A program made the position numbers and the translations under genes. The notes below the pieces were generated by a model, which had not been told where the DNA came from, searched no databases, and was given only the letters and a program-made list of their open reading frames with translations. A stretch of 64,000 bases of DNA. It comes from Pseudomonadota bacterium. Its GTDB lineage: Bacteria; Pseudomonadota; Gammaproteobacteria; Xanthomonadales; Xanthomonadaceae. The stretch is taken from the NCBI GenBank assembly GCA_023419315.1, contig JAEZYE010000042.1, positions 5,751-69,750 of the forward strand. Direction: 5' to 3'. Shown piece after piece: positions 51,311 to 60,076 of this stretch (the first letter of the stretch is position 1; every line of letters begins with the position of its first letter).

Positions 51311-51395
51311 GTGCGTGTCTCCTGTGTGTGGCGAAGCGCAGCACCGTAACCAGACCGTCATTCAGGCGCAATGAAAACGGAATGCGATGCGCGGC

Positions 51396-52824
<1,429 letters not shown>

Positions 52825-52835
<11 letters not shown>

Positions 52836-53898
52836 GGCGTTCCTCTTCGGCTTCCGGCGCCTGCGGCAGCAGCAGGGTGAAGACGGTGTGGCCGGGACGC
52901 GAGCGGTAACTCAGCGTGCCGCGATGTTCGCGCGCGACCTGTTGCGCCAGCGCCAGGCCCAGCCCGGTGCCTTCGGCGCGCCCGCTGACCAAGGGCAGGA
53001 ACAGGTGTTCGGCCAGTTCTTCGGGCACACCGCGACCGTCATCGATGATCTCCACCCGCAGCGCCATCGCGTGCAGGTGATCGTGGATGCGCGAACCGTG
53101 TTCGACGCGGGTGCGCAGGATCACGTTGCCTGCGCCCGCCTGGATGGCGTTGCGGACCAGGTTCCAGACCGCCTGGGTGAGGCGATCGGCATCGCCGGGA
53201 AGTTCCGGCAGGCTGGGGTCGTAATCGCGCTGCAGGCGCACGGACCAGCCGCCTTCGGTTTCCGCCAGCCGCAGCACGCGCTCCAGCACGGCGTGGATGT
53301 TGAGCAAGGCGTGCGGCCGCTGCGGCGCGGGTGAGAGCAACTGATCGAGCAGGCCGTTGAGGCGCTCGGTTTCCGATTCGATCAGGGCGATGAGTTCACG
53401 CTCGTCTTCGCTGCCGTCACGCTGTTGTGCGCGGCGCGCCAGCAACTGGGCTGCACCCTTGAGGCCGGCGAGCGGATTGCGCAGCTCGTGCGCCAACCCC
53501 TTCAGTGCGGCGCTCAATGCGCTCGGCAGGGCCTGGCCGGGGTCGGCGCTGGGGAATTCATCGACCGGATGCGCTTCCAGCAGCCAACCGCCGGCTTCCA
53601 TGCGCGACAACCAGCCTTCGGCGAAACGTGGCGCTTCCCCGGGCATGCCCAGCGCCATGCGATGCAGGCGCAGGATGTCGCGGTCTGTGTTTTCGAGGAA
53701 GCGCGCCATGGCGTCGCCTTCAATCTCCAGTGCCGCCAGCGGTTGTCCAAGCAATCGGCGCGCGCTGACACCCAGCCAGCGGGCGAACGCGGCATTGACG
53801 CCGCCGATGTGTCCGCTGGCGTCGGCCCAGGCGACCGGCGTGCTGAGCGCGTCGGTGTCGGGCGGAATCATCGGGAGGGGAAGTGCCGGGGACGACAT
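52825..53898 (-). CDS. ntrB: Nitrogen sensor kinase NtrB (NR-II)
   Basis: 357 residues, cytoplasmic. PAS domain (about 20-115), H-box LAHELRNPLAGLKGAAQLLA with His137, and HATPase domain with NLVRNAIQAGAGNV (N box), IIDDGRGVPEE (G1) and AEGTGLGLALAQQV (G2). PII proteins set its kinase/phosphatase balance toward NtrC; a glnK gene is two genes upstream. A nearly perfect NtrC binding site touches its start codon, so the pair is probably autoregulated. Confidence 0.95.
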
Positions 53899-53915
53899 TG
53901 CACCAGTTTAGTGCA
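53899..53915 (-). promoter_or_regulatory. NtrC binding site at the ntrB start
   Basis: On the minus strand TGCACTAAACTGGTGCA, one base different from the E. coli glnA NtrC site TGCACTAAAATGGTGCA. It begins directly upstream of the ntrB ATG (53898) in the 36-base gap after amtB and covers the place where a ribosome site or a leaderless promoter would lie (TAAACT as -10). Binding here should repress ntrBC, as NtrC does at the E. coli glnL promoter. Confidence 0.75.
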
Positions 53916-53934
53916 ATGCCGTCCCGGCAAGCGG

Positions 53935-55434
53935 TCAGGCCTCGTAGGCCGATTCACCGTGCGAGGTGATGTCCAGGCCTTCGCGTTCGGCTTCTTCGGC
54001 CACGCGCAGGCCGAACACCAGTCGGGCGATCAGGAACGACACCACCGACACCACGCCGATCCACACGATGGTGATGCCCACGCCCAGCGCCTGGATGCCG
54101 ACCTGCGTGGCGATGTCGTAGCCGTCACCCTTCACGCCGCCCAGCGACGCCGCGCTGAAGACGCCGGTGAGGATCGCGCCGACGATGCCGCCCAGTCCGT
54201 GTACGCCGAAGACGTCCAGGCTGTCATCGGCCCCCAGCAGGCGCTTGAGGCCATTGACGCCCCAGACGCAGATCACGCCTGCCGCCAGGCCGATGACGAT
54301 CGCGCCGAAAGGACCGACCGTGCCACACGCCGGCGTGATGCCGACAAGACCGGCCACGGCGCCGGAGGCCACGCCCAGCGCCGAGGATTTGCCCTTGGTG
54401 AACTTCTCGGTCAACGCCCAGCCGAGGATCGCCGCGGCGGTCGCCAGCAAGGTGTTGAGGAAGGCCAGCGCCGCGCCCGCATTCGCTTCCAGGTTGGAGC
54501 CGGCGTTGAAGCCGAACCAGCCCACCCACAGCAGCGATGCGCCGACGAACGTCAGGGTGACGTTGTGCGGCTTCAGCGCTTCACGGCCGAAGCCCAGCCG
54601 TTTGCCGACTAAGTAGGCACCGATCAGGCCGGCGATGCCGGCGTTGATGTGCACGACCGTGCCACCGGCGAAATCCAGCGCACCCTTCTCGAACAGGAAG
54701 CCACCGGCCGCCCACACCATGTGCGCCAGCGGCAGATAGCCGAAGGTGAACCACAACACCGAGAACAGCAGCACCGCGGCGAACTTCATGCGTTCGGCGA
54801 ATGCGCCGACGATCAGCGCACCGGTGATGCCGGCGAACGTGGCCTGGAAGCCGACGAATACGTACTCCGGCAGGCTGACGCCCGCGGTGAACGTGGCCGC
54901 CAGCGATTCCAGCGTCACGCCCTTGAGCAGCGCCTTGTCGAGGTTGCCGATCCACGCTCCTTCGCCCGAGAACGCCAGGCTGTAGCCGTAGATCACCCAC
55001 AGGATCACCAGCAGGGAAAACACGGTGATGACCTGGATCAGCACCGACAGCACGTTCTTCGAACGCACCATGCCGCCGTAGAACAGCGCCAGGCCGGGCA
55101 CCACCATCAGCAGCACCAGCAGCGTGGATGTGAGCATCCAGGCGACGTCGCCTTTTTCCACGACCGGCGGCGCTTCCGCCTCAGGCGTCGGCGCGGTCGC
55201 GGTGACGTCGCCGTCGGCCGGCGCGGCGAGCTGATCGGAGACATCCGCCGGTGCGGCCGGCGGCGTGGTTTCGGCCGGAACCGCGGCGGCGGTTTCCTGG
55301 CCGGTCGGTGGCGGCGCGGCGGGATCCTGCGCGAACGCATGGCCCATCACGCCCAACGTCATCGCGCCGCACAGCGCGGCCAGACAAAATGCTTGCGCAC
55401 GGGTCTTCCACCCGTCGAACAGTCGAGTCTTCAT
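53935..55434 (-). CDS. amtB: Ammonium transporter AmtB with N-terminal linker
   Basis: 499 residues. Signal peptide to about 36 (GHAFAQ), then about 58 residues rich in Pro, Ala, Thr and Glu, then the 11-helix Amt channel from about 98. Pore features: twin His in VVHINAGIAGLIG and VFGVHGLGGIVG, and VGWFGFNAGSNLEAN. It conducts ammonium and is blocked by GlnK. E. coli AmtB has 428 residues, so the periplasmic linker here is an extra. It follows glnK by 14 bases. Confidence 0.95.
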   Translation of the reverse strand: MKTRLFDGWKTRAQAFCLAALCGAMTLGVMGHAFAQDPAAPPPTGQETAAAVPAETTPPAAPADVSDQLAAPADGDVTATAPTPEAEAPPVVEKGDVAWMLTSTLLVLLMVVPGLALFYGGMVRSKNVLSVLIQVITVFSLLVILWVIYGYSLAFSGEGAWIGNLDKALLKGVTLESLAATFTAGVSLPEYVFVGFQATFAGITGALIVGAFAERMKFAAVLLFSVLWFTFGYLPLAHMVWAAGGFLFEKGALDFAGGTVVHINAGIAGLIGAYLVGKRLGFGREALKPHNVTLTFVGASLLWVGWFGFNAGSNLEANAGAALAFLNTLLATAAAILGWALTEKFTKGKSSALGVASGAVAGLVGITPACGTVGPFGAIVIGLAAGVICVWGVNGLKRLLGADDSLDVFGVHGLGGIVGAILTGVFSAASLGGVKGDGYDIATQVGIQALGVGITIVWIGVVSVVSFLIARLVFGLRVAEEAEREGLDITSHGESAYEA

Positions 55435-55448
55435 GGGGGCTCCGAGTG

Positions 55449-55787
55449 TTAGAGCGCGTCCGCGCCGACTTCGCCGGTGCGGATGCGGATGACCTGATCG
55501 ATGGTGGTGACGAAGATTTTTCCGTCGCCGATCTTTCCGGTGCCGGCGGCCTGCTGGATGGCCTCGATGACGGCTTCCAGGCGCTCGTCGGTGACGACGG
55601 TTTCGATCTTGATCTTGGGCAGGAAGTCGACGACGTACTCGGCGCCGCGATACAGCTCGGTGTGGCCCTTCTGTCGACCGAAGCCCTTGACTTCGGTGAC
55701 GGTGATGCCCGACACGCCGGCTTGCGACAAGGATTCTCTGACCTCGTCGAGCTTGAACGGCCGGATGATGGCAGTGATCAGTTTCAT
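55449..55787 (-). CDS. glnK: PII signalling protein GlnK/GlnB
   Basis: 112 residues, the standard PII size. MKLITAIIRPFKLDEVRESL opens the protein; the T-loop GHTELYRGAEY contains Tyr51, the uridylylation site; GKIGDGKIFV is the ATP-binding B-loop. The trimer reports nitrogen and 2-oxoglutarate state and binds AmtB. Called glnK because amtB is directly downstream; by sequence GlnB and GlnK are hard to tell apart. The ATG at 55787 is preferred over one six bases upstream (GGGGT at proper spacing). Confidence 0.95.
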   Translation of the reverse strand: MKLITAIIRPFKLDEVRESLSQAGVSGITVTEVKGFGRQKGHTELYRGAEYVVDFLPKIKIETVVTDERLEAVIEAIQQAAGTGKIGDGKIFVTTIDQVIRIRTGEVGADAL

Positions 55788-55812
55788 GCGCATACCCCGA
55801 TGGTGGATGGAA

Positions 55813-55834
55813 CCGGCCGGCCTGTGCCGGCCGG
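55813..55834 (-). promoter_or_regulatory. Hairpin in the glnK leader
   Basis: CCGGCCGGC-ACAG-GCCGGCCGG on the minus strand, nine perfect pairs, between the small ORF (ends 55840) and the glnK ATG (55787). No T run. It could be an attenuator, an RNA-processing site or spacing structure. Confidence 0.45.
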
Positions 55835-55839
55835 CGGTT

Positions 55840-55971
55840 TCAGGACACCCGTGCGCGCTGCGTGCAGCCGGCGGACACGTTCTCGGTGCGGATGAACCCA
55901 TGAACCGCACCTGCTTCCATCGCGATGGTCCGCGACGGAAGAGGGTGACGTGGGAGGGAGCTGCGGTTCAT
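55840..55971 (-). CDS. Possible 43-residue small protein upstream of glnK
   Basis: Reads from ATG at 55971 with a strong ribosome site (AGGAGAG, six bases before it) to TGA at 55840: MNRSSLPRHPLPSRTIAMEA and so on, ending GCTQRARVS. Basic, two-Met, one-Cys, no membrane helix and no recognised family. The ribosome site argues for translation; the unremarkable composition and short length argue against. It may be a leader peptide for glnK-amtB. Confidence 0.35.
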   Translation of the reverse strand: MNRSSLPRHPLPSRTIAMEAGAVHGFIRTENVSAGCTQRARVS

Positions 55972-56002
55972 GGATCTCTCCTGTTTTCCCCTGCGTATTG
56001 CG

Positions 56003-56080
56003 GTGTTGCGATCTCCGTGAATCGATGACGTGTGTTGCCCGGCTCCCCAGCCGGTGTTGCAGGTGTTGCGAAAAAGTTGC
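56003..56080. repeat. GTGTTGC heptamer repeated in the glnK upstream region
   Basis: GTGTTGC occurs at 56003-56009, 56032-56038, 56054-56060 and 56063-56069, and GTTGC at 56076-56080 (spacing 29, 22, 9, 13). Five direct copies in 78 bases is more than expected by chance and could be a regulator array; none is known to me. Confidence 0.4.
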
Positions 56081-56093
56081 GGCGATTGGGCCC

Positions 56094-56106
56094 GGGGGGG
56101 GGGGGG
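56094..56106. repeat. Run of 13 G
   Basis: The longest homopolymer noticed in the window, about 125 bases upstream of the small ORF start and downstream of the sigma-54 candidate. It could vary in length by slippage; it is also a common place for assembly error. Confidence 0.7.
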
Positions 56107-56154
56107 TTTGCGGGCCCATGGGCCGCGGTTGCTCAGTGCGCCTGCGGCGTGCCG

Positions 56155-56171
56155 CGCAGAGCCGGTGCCTG
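56155..56171 (-). promoter_or_regulatory. Candidate sigma-54 promoter for glnK-amtB
   Basis: On the minus strand CAGGCACCGGCTCTGCG: GGCAC and TGC in place with GG (56168-56169) and GC (56156-56157) correctly spaced, two or three mismatches from TTGGCACG-N4-TTGCW. A second, poorer match lies at 56138-56155. Expected start near 56144, about 170 bases before the small ORF and 360 before glnK. A 17-base palindrome (GCGTGGCA-C-TGCCACGC, 56260-56276) sits at the enhancer distance. Confidence 0.4.
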
Positions 56172-56206
56172 GCCCTGCGCATGCGTGGTGCTGACGCGAT
56201 GACGCG

Positions 56207-56245
56207 GCATCAGTTGGCGTAGTACAGCGGGTATTCCAGCGGGTG
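56207..56245 (-). pseudogene. Duplicate of the glnA 3' end
   Basis: Bases 56207-56245 match 56356-56394 with two mismatches in 39. The copy encodes the last residues and stop of glutamine synthetase (HPLEYPLYYAN; the intact gene has HPLEYQLYYAN). Upstream of HPLEY the copy diverges at once, so no enzyme is encoded. It is either the stub of a lost second glnA or a short tandem duplication of the gene end. Confidence 0.75.
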
Positions 56246-56289
56246 AGGCAGGAACGCTTGCGTGGCACTGCCACGCGTCCCTGCCGAAC

Positions 56290-56310
56290 GCCCGCCGCGC
56301 TGCGGCGGGC
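56290..56310 (-). terminator. GC-rich hairpin after glnA
   Basis: GCCCGCCGC (56290-56298), loop of three, GCGGCGGGC (56302-56310), nine perfect pairs 49 bases after the glnA stop. No T run on the minus strand; probably a transcript end or stabiliser. Confidence 0.5.
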
Positions 56311-56358
56311 CGGACATCCGCCCCTCCGCTCGCGCCATGGCTGATACGTTCGAGTGCA

Positions 56359-57768
56359 TCAGTTGGCGTAGTACAGCTGGTATTCCAGCGGATGCGTGGC
56401 CGCGCGGAACTTGGTCACTTCCTGCATCTTCAGCGCGATGTAGGCATCGATGAAGTCGTCGCTCATCACGCCGCCGGCCTTGAGGAAGTCGCGGTCCTTG
56501 TCCAGCGCGTCCAGCGCCTGGTCCAGGCTGGAGCAGACCTGCGGGATGTTCTTCTCTTCTTCCGGCGGCAGGTCGTACAGGTCCTTGTCGCTCGGCGCGC
56601 CCGGATCGATCTGGTTCTTGATGCCGTCCAGGCCGGCCATCATCAGCGCGGTGAAGGTCAGGTAGCCGGACTGCAGCGGATCGGGGAAGCGCATCTCGAT
56701 GCGGCGCGCCTTCGGGTTGGCCACCCACGGGATGCGGCACGACGCCGAACGGTTGCGCGCCGAGTAGGCCAGCATGACCGGCGCCTCGAAGCCGGGCACC
56801 AGGCGCTTGTAACTGTTGGTGCCCGAGTTGGAGAAGGCGTTGATCGCACGGGCGTGCTTGAAGATGCCGCCGATGTACCACAGCGCCAGCTGCGACAGGC
56901 CACCGTAGCCGTCGCCGGAGAACAGGTTCTGGCCGCCCTTGGCCAGCGACTGGTGCACGTGCATGCCGCTGCCGTTGTCGCCGACGATCGGCTTGGGCAT
57001 GAAGGTGACGGTCTTGCCGTTGCGGTGGGCCACGTTGCGCACCACGTACTTCATGCGCTGCAGTTCGTCGGCCTTCTTGACCAGCGTGTTGAACTTGGCG
57101 CCGATCTCGCACTGGCCGGCGGTGGCGACTTCATGGTGGTGCACTTCGACTTCGATGCCGACCTGTTCCAGCGTCTTGCACATCTCGGCGCGCAGGTCGT
57201 GCAGCGAATCGGTCGGCGGCACCGGGAAGTAGCCGCCCTTGATGCCCGGACGGTAGCCGCTGTTGGCGCCGTCGTAGCTCTTGCCGCTGTTCCAGGCGCC
57301 TTCCTCGGAATTGACCTTGAAGAAGGTGTTGCCCATCTCGTTGGCGAACTGCACCGAATCGAAGATGAAGAACTCCGGCTCCGGGCCGAAGAACGCCATG
57401 TCGGCCACGCCGCTGGACTTCAGGTACGCCTCGGCGCGCTTGGCGATGCCGCGCGGATCGCGCGAGTAGCCCTGCATGGTGGCCGGATCCAGGATGTCGC
57501 AGACCAGGACCAGGGTCGGGTCGGCATAGAACGGGTCGATGTAGGCCGAGGTCGGGTCGGGCAGCAGGACCATGTCCGACTCGTTGATGCCCTTCCAGCC
57601 CGAGATCGACGAACCGTCGAACATCTTGCCGTCCTCGAACAGCGACGCATCCACGATGCTGACCGGGAAGGTGACGTGCTGCTCGATGCCACGCATGTCG
57701 ACGAAACGCAGGTCGACGAACTCGACCTTGTGGTCCTTGATCAGCTTCTCAACGTTGTCCAGGGACAT
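56359..57768 (-). CDS. glnA: Glutamine synthetase type I
   Basis: 469 residues, exactly the enteric GSI-beta length. KMFDGSSISGWKGINESDM is the N-terminal loop of the active site, GPEPEFFIFD and VEVHHHEVATAGQCEIG metal ligands, GSGMHVHQSL and KRLVPGFEAPV the ATP/Glu region, and DKDLYDLPPEEEKNIP carries the adenylylated Tyr (397 in E. coli). It forms glutamine from glutamate and ammonia. ATG at 57768 with GAGG upstream; 30 bases farther is a sigma-54 promoter. Controlled by NtrC at transcription and by adenylylation. Confidence 0.97.
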   Translation of the reverse strand: MSLDNVEKLIKDHKVEFVDLRFVDMRGIEQHVTFPVSIVDASLFEDGKMFDGSSISGWKGINESDMVLLPDPTSAYIDPFYADPTLVLVCDILDPATMQGYSRDPRGIAKRAEAYLKSSGVADMAFFGPEPEFFIFDSVQFANEMGNTFFKVNSEEGAWNSGKSYDGANSGYRPGIKGGYFPVPPTDSLHDLRAEMCKTLEQVGIEVEVHHHEVATAGQCEIGAKFNTLVKKADELQRMKYVVRNVAHRNGKTVTFMPKPIVGDNGSGMHVHQSLAKGGQNLFSGDGYGGLSQLALWYIGGIFKHARAINAFSNSGTNSYKRLVPGFEAPVMLAYSARNRSASCRIPWVANPKARRIEMRFPDPLQSGYLTFTALMMAGLDGIKNQIDPGAPSDKDLYDLPPEEEKNIPQVCSSLDQALDALDKDRDFLKAGGVMSDDFIDAYIALKMQEVTKFRAATHPLEYQLYYAN

Positions 57769-57808
57769 CTCGGAACCTCGGGTTGGATAAGGGTTGTGGC
57801 AGAGACGG

Positions 57809-57825
57809 AGCAATCCCCGTGCCAA
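57809..57825 (-). promoter_or_regulatory. glnA: Sigma-54 promoter of glnA
   Basis: On the minus strand TTGGCACGGGGATTGCT matches the RpoN consensus TTGGCACG-N4-TTGCW at every defined position. GG pairs with plus 57822-57823 and GC with 57810-57811. Start expected near 57798, giving a 30-base leader. Confidence 0.88.
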
Positions 57826-57886
57826 CTTCACTATCGCTCTAACCCATTGATTCAGAAGGCATCAAAAAGCGATGGCATGGCTGATA

Positions 57887-57903
57887 ATCCCCAAATTGGG
57901 GAT
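57887..57903. promoter_or_regulatory. Perfect 17-base palindrome upstream of glnA
   Basis: ATCCCCAAATTGGGGAT is symmetric about its central A. It lies about 90-105 bases upstream of the glnA start site and 120 bases before the DUF6916 ATG on the other side. It does not resemble NtrC sites; the binding protein is unknown. Confidence 0.5.
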
Positions 57904-57917
57904 CAAATCCCGCGCAA

Positions 57918-57934
57918 TGCACCAATGTGGGCTT
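57918..57934 (+). promoter_or_regulatory. NtrC-like enhancer upstream of glnA
   Basis: TGCACCAATGTGGGCTT: the half TGCACCA and the central TGG match TGCACCAAnATGGTGCA, with one base missing in the second half. It is at about -120 to -136 from the predicted glnA start site, the normal enhancer range. Confidence 0.5.
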
Positions 57935-58022
57935 GCGCGCCGGGGGCCGGCGACGGCGCGCGCTTGCCTCGCACCGGCCGGGCGGAGAACATGCGCTCCC
58001 TTCTTTCCGGAACCGGCCCCGC

Positions 58023-58313
58023 ATGGACCTGCTGTCGCTCGAGCACTTCTCCGGCTGCCTCAACGAGACCTTCTCGGCGGACCTGCAGGGCATGCAGGCG
58101 GCCTTCGTGCTGGTGGAGGCGCAGCCGCTGCCCGTGCGCAGCCCGGATGCCTTGCGCGCGCCTTTCTCGCTGGTGTTCCACAACGCCTCCGCGCTGCTCT
58201 TCCCCCAGCAGACCTACCGGATGCACCACCCGCGGCTGGGCAGCACCGAGATCTTCCTGGTGCCGGTGGCGCAGGACAAAACGGGCTTCCTCTACCAGGC
58301 CGTCTTCAACTGA
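58023..58313 (+). CDS. DUF6916 protein of the tail-collar cassette
   Basis: 96 residues, small beta-rich protein: MDLLSLEHFSGCLNETFSAD, then FVLVEAQPLPV and FSLVFHNASALLFPQQTYRM, ending STEIFLVPVAQDKTGFLYQA. These features are those of DUF6916 proteins, which sit beside tail-collar/microcystin-dependent protein genes in many bacteria. No signal peptide. Function unknown. The stop overlaps the convergent acetyltransferase stop by eight bases. Confidence 0.75.
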   Translation: MDLLSLEHFSGCLNETFSADLQGMQAAFVLVEAQPLPVRSPDALRAPFSLVFHNASALLFPQQTYRMHHPRLGSTEIFLVPVAQDKTGFLYQAVFN

Positions 58314-58869
58314 CGGGCCGCGCGCGCCAGTCCATCCTCAGGTAAGGAAACGCGGCCTCGGAGGCGGCGAATCCCAGCCGTTCGTAGAGACGACGCGCCC
58401 CGATGTTGTGCTGCAGGACGTGCAGGGTCACGCCGTATCCCTGGGCGGCGGCGGCCTGCTGGGCGGCCCCGATCAGCGACGCACCGATCCCGCGGCCACG
58501 GGCGGCAGGGAACAGACTGATGTCGACGAGCAGGTGGTCGGGGGGCGACCGCAGCAGGTAGAGCCTTCCCAGCGGACCACGCTCGTCGCACACGGCCAGG
58601 AAGTCGGCGTCGGCATGGACCTGCAGGTAGTGCCGGTGCTGGGCCTCGAACTGCTGGTCGAGGAAGGCGCGCCTGTGCGTCTCGGGCCACGGCACCTGCG
58701 CCATCTCTTCCTCGCGCGTGCTGGCGTACAGGTCGCGCAGCCAGGGCTGGTCGTCGTCGCACAGGGCCCGCAGCGCGATCCCGCATGCGACGAGGGACGC
58801 GGGCGTCCGCATGCGGTCGGGCCGTTCCGGCGGGAAGGGCGCCAGCCGCGATGACGTTGGCGTGGTCAC
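58306..58869 (-). CDS. GNAT family N-acetyltransferase
   Basis: 187 residues, a single GNAT domain from about 28. LLVDISLFPAARGRGIGASL is the acetyl-CoA loop (RGxGIG), followed by VTLHVLQHNIGARRLYERLG with the catalytic-side Tyr. The target is unknown; because it starts one base after the tail-collar stop in the same operon, it may acetylate one of those proteins. The first 25 residues are Pro/Arg-rich and unlike GNAT, so a later start is possible (ATG encoding MRTPASL). Confidence 0.88.
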   Translation of the reverse strand: MTTPTSSRLAPFPPERPDRMRTPASLVACGIALRALCDDDQPWLRDLYASTREEEMAQVPWPETHRRAFLDQQFEAQHRHYLQVHADADFLAVCDERGPLGRLYLLRSPPDHLLVDISLFPAARGRGIGASLIGAAQQAAAAQGYGVTLHVLQHNIGARRLYERLGFAASEAAFPYLRMDWRARPVS

Positions 58870-58870
58870 C

Positions 58871-59413
58871 TTAAGGGAACGATGGGTAGATCCCTTGCAA
58901 GGCGATGCTGAAGTTGACGCCCAGATATGGCTGTTGGTTCTGGTGCGGCTGGCCGCCGCCCTGATTGGGCTGGACCATGTTGGACGCCAGCTGGGTGTTC
59001 AGCGGCGCCGCGATGAAGGTCCGCGAAGACGTGCTGGTGGCCAGGAAGGAAAGGCCGCCGTTGGCGACCGGGACGTGGCTGCCGCTGCCTGGCGCGGTCT
59101 GCGAGTAGGCGTTGACCCCGTGGTTGTGCTGCGGGATCTGGTTGCTGGTCAGCGTCACGGTGTTGACGCCGAAGGTTTCGCCGAGGCTGCGCGGCGACAA
59201 CCCCGGCCCGTTGCCCTGCTGGCAGCCGGCGCGGCCGGCGAAGTTCGGCAGCTGGAACGTGGTCTGTCCGTTGCCGCCGTAGATCGTGCCGACCAGCGAG
59301 AAGAGTGCGGTGTTCTGCGAAATGGGCAGTGTGGTGCCATTGCAGAACGCCCAGCCGAGCGGATTGAAGTTGAAGCCGAACAGCTGGATCTGGCCGATGT
59401 AGGGTTCCGTCAT
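58871..59413 (-). CDS. Phage tail-collar domain protein (MdpB-like), copy 3
   Basis: 180 residues. EPYIGQIQLFGFNFNPLGWA, then CNGTTLPISQNTALFSLVGT, YGGNGQTTFQLPNFAGR, and the HxH motif IPQHNHGVNA, ending ALQGIYPSFP. This is the tail-collar (PF07484) and microcystin-dependent protein layout. Phage relatives are short tail-fibre tips in which the histidine pairs bind metal in a trimer. Cytoplasmic by sequence (no signal). Last of three tandem copies; they share the frame but differ widely between motifs, so the duplication is old. Confidence 0.88.
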   Translation of the reverse strand: MTEPYIGQIQLFGFNFNPLGWAFCNGTTLPISQNTALFSLVGTIYGGNGQTTFQLPNFAGRAGCQQGNGPGLSPRSLGETFGVNTVTLTSNQIPQHNHGVNAYSQTAPGSGSHVPVANGGLSFLATSTSSRTFIAAPLNTQLASNMVQPNQGGGQPHQNQQPYLGVNFSIALQGIYPSFP

Positions 59414-59486
59414 GATCAGGTTCCTGCGAGGAAGGGTCGCGTCGCCGGACGGCGATGGCGCCTGCGGGGTGCGATGGGTGCGGCGA

Positions 59487-60023
59487 TCAGGCCTGCGAGG
59501 GGAAGATGCCGCTGGTGGCGATGCAGAACTGCACCGTCAGCGTGGGCATGCAGTTCTCGTGCGGCTGGCTGCCGCCGGCCAGGGTCAGCATCTGCGGCGA
59601 CATCGCCGCGGCGTTGTTGCCGGTGACTGTGTTGACGTAGAAGGTGTCGCCGCTCACCGCGCCGGGCAGCAGGCTGCCGCCCGGCGTCACCGCGGTCGAG
59701 GCGGCAGTGGTCGCCACCAGCGTGTGGGTGTGCGCCGGCATCTGGGTCGACAACACGGTGACGGTCTCCGTGCCGGCCCGCTGGCCGATGACGTAGTTGC
59801 TCAGGCCGGGGCCCGCGCCCTGGTGAATCGGCAGACGGCCACGCAGGTCCGGCACCGCGAAGGTGGTCTGGCCATCGCCGCCGTACGTAGTGCCGATCAG
59901 CGCGAAAAGCGCGTCGTTTTCCGAGATCGGCAACAGGCTGCCGTCGCACGCCTGCCAGCCGAGAGGGGCGCCTCGGGTTCCGAAGGCGAACATGCGGATT
60001 TCGCCAAGATAGGGGTCTGCCAT
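59487..60023 (-). CDS. Phage tail-collar domain protein (MdpB-like), copy 2
   Basis: 178 residues. DPYLGEIRMFAFGTRGAPLG, CDGSLLPISENDALFALIGT, YGGDGQTTFAVPDLRGRLPI, and MPAHTHTLVATT as the HxH motif; ends SGIFPSQA. Same family and order as its neighbours, 53 bases after copy 1 and 73 bases before copy 3. Two Cys late in the chain (ENCMPTLTVQFCIA) are not shared by copy 3. Confidence 0.88.
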   Translation of the reverse strand: MADPYLGEIRMFAFGTRGAPLGWQACDGSLLPISENDALFALIGTTYGGDGQTTFAVPDLRGRLPIHQGAGPGLSNYVIGQRAGTETVTVLSTQMPAHTHTLVATTAASTAVTPGGSLLPGAVSGDTFYVNTVTGNNAAAMSPQMLTLAGGSQPHENCMPTLTVQFCIATSGIFPSQA

Positions 60024-60076
60024 GAAAGTGCTCCGTGGTCGTTCGTTGGCCGGCCGCTGTGCGACGCCGGCCTGCG

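Larger units (their letters stand above)
55972..56206 (-). promoter_or_regulatory. Gene-free upstream region of the glnK operon
   Basis: No coding sequence is supported. It holds four copies of GTGTTGC (56003, 56032, 56054, 56063) and a GTTGC at 56076 on the plus strand, a run of 13 G at 56094-56106 and a sigma-54 candidate at 56155-56171. Confidence 0.5.

Noticed and set aside
56210..57112. Second open frame through glnA ending in the duplicated stop
   Set aside because: It is an alternative frame of glnA that happens to run into the 3' duplicate; only the last dozen codons resemble glutamine synthetase.
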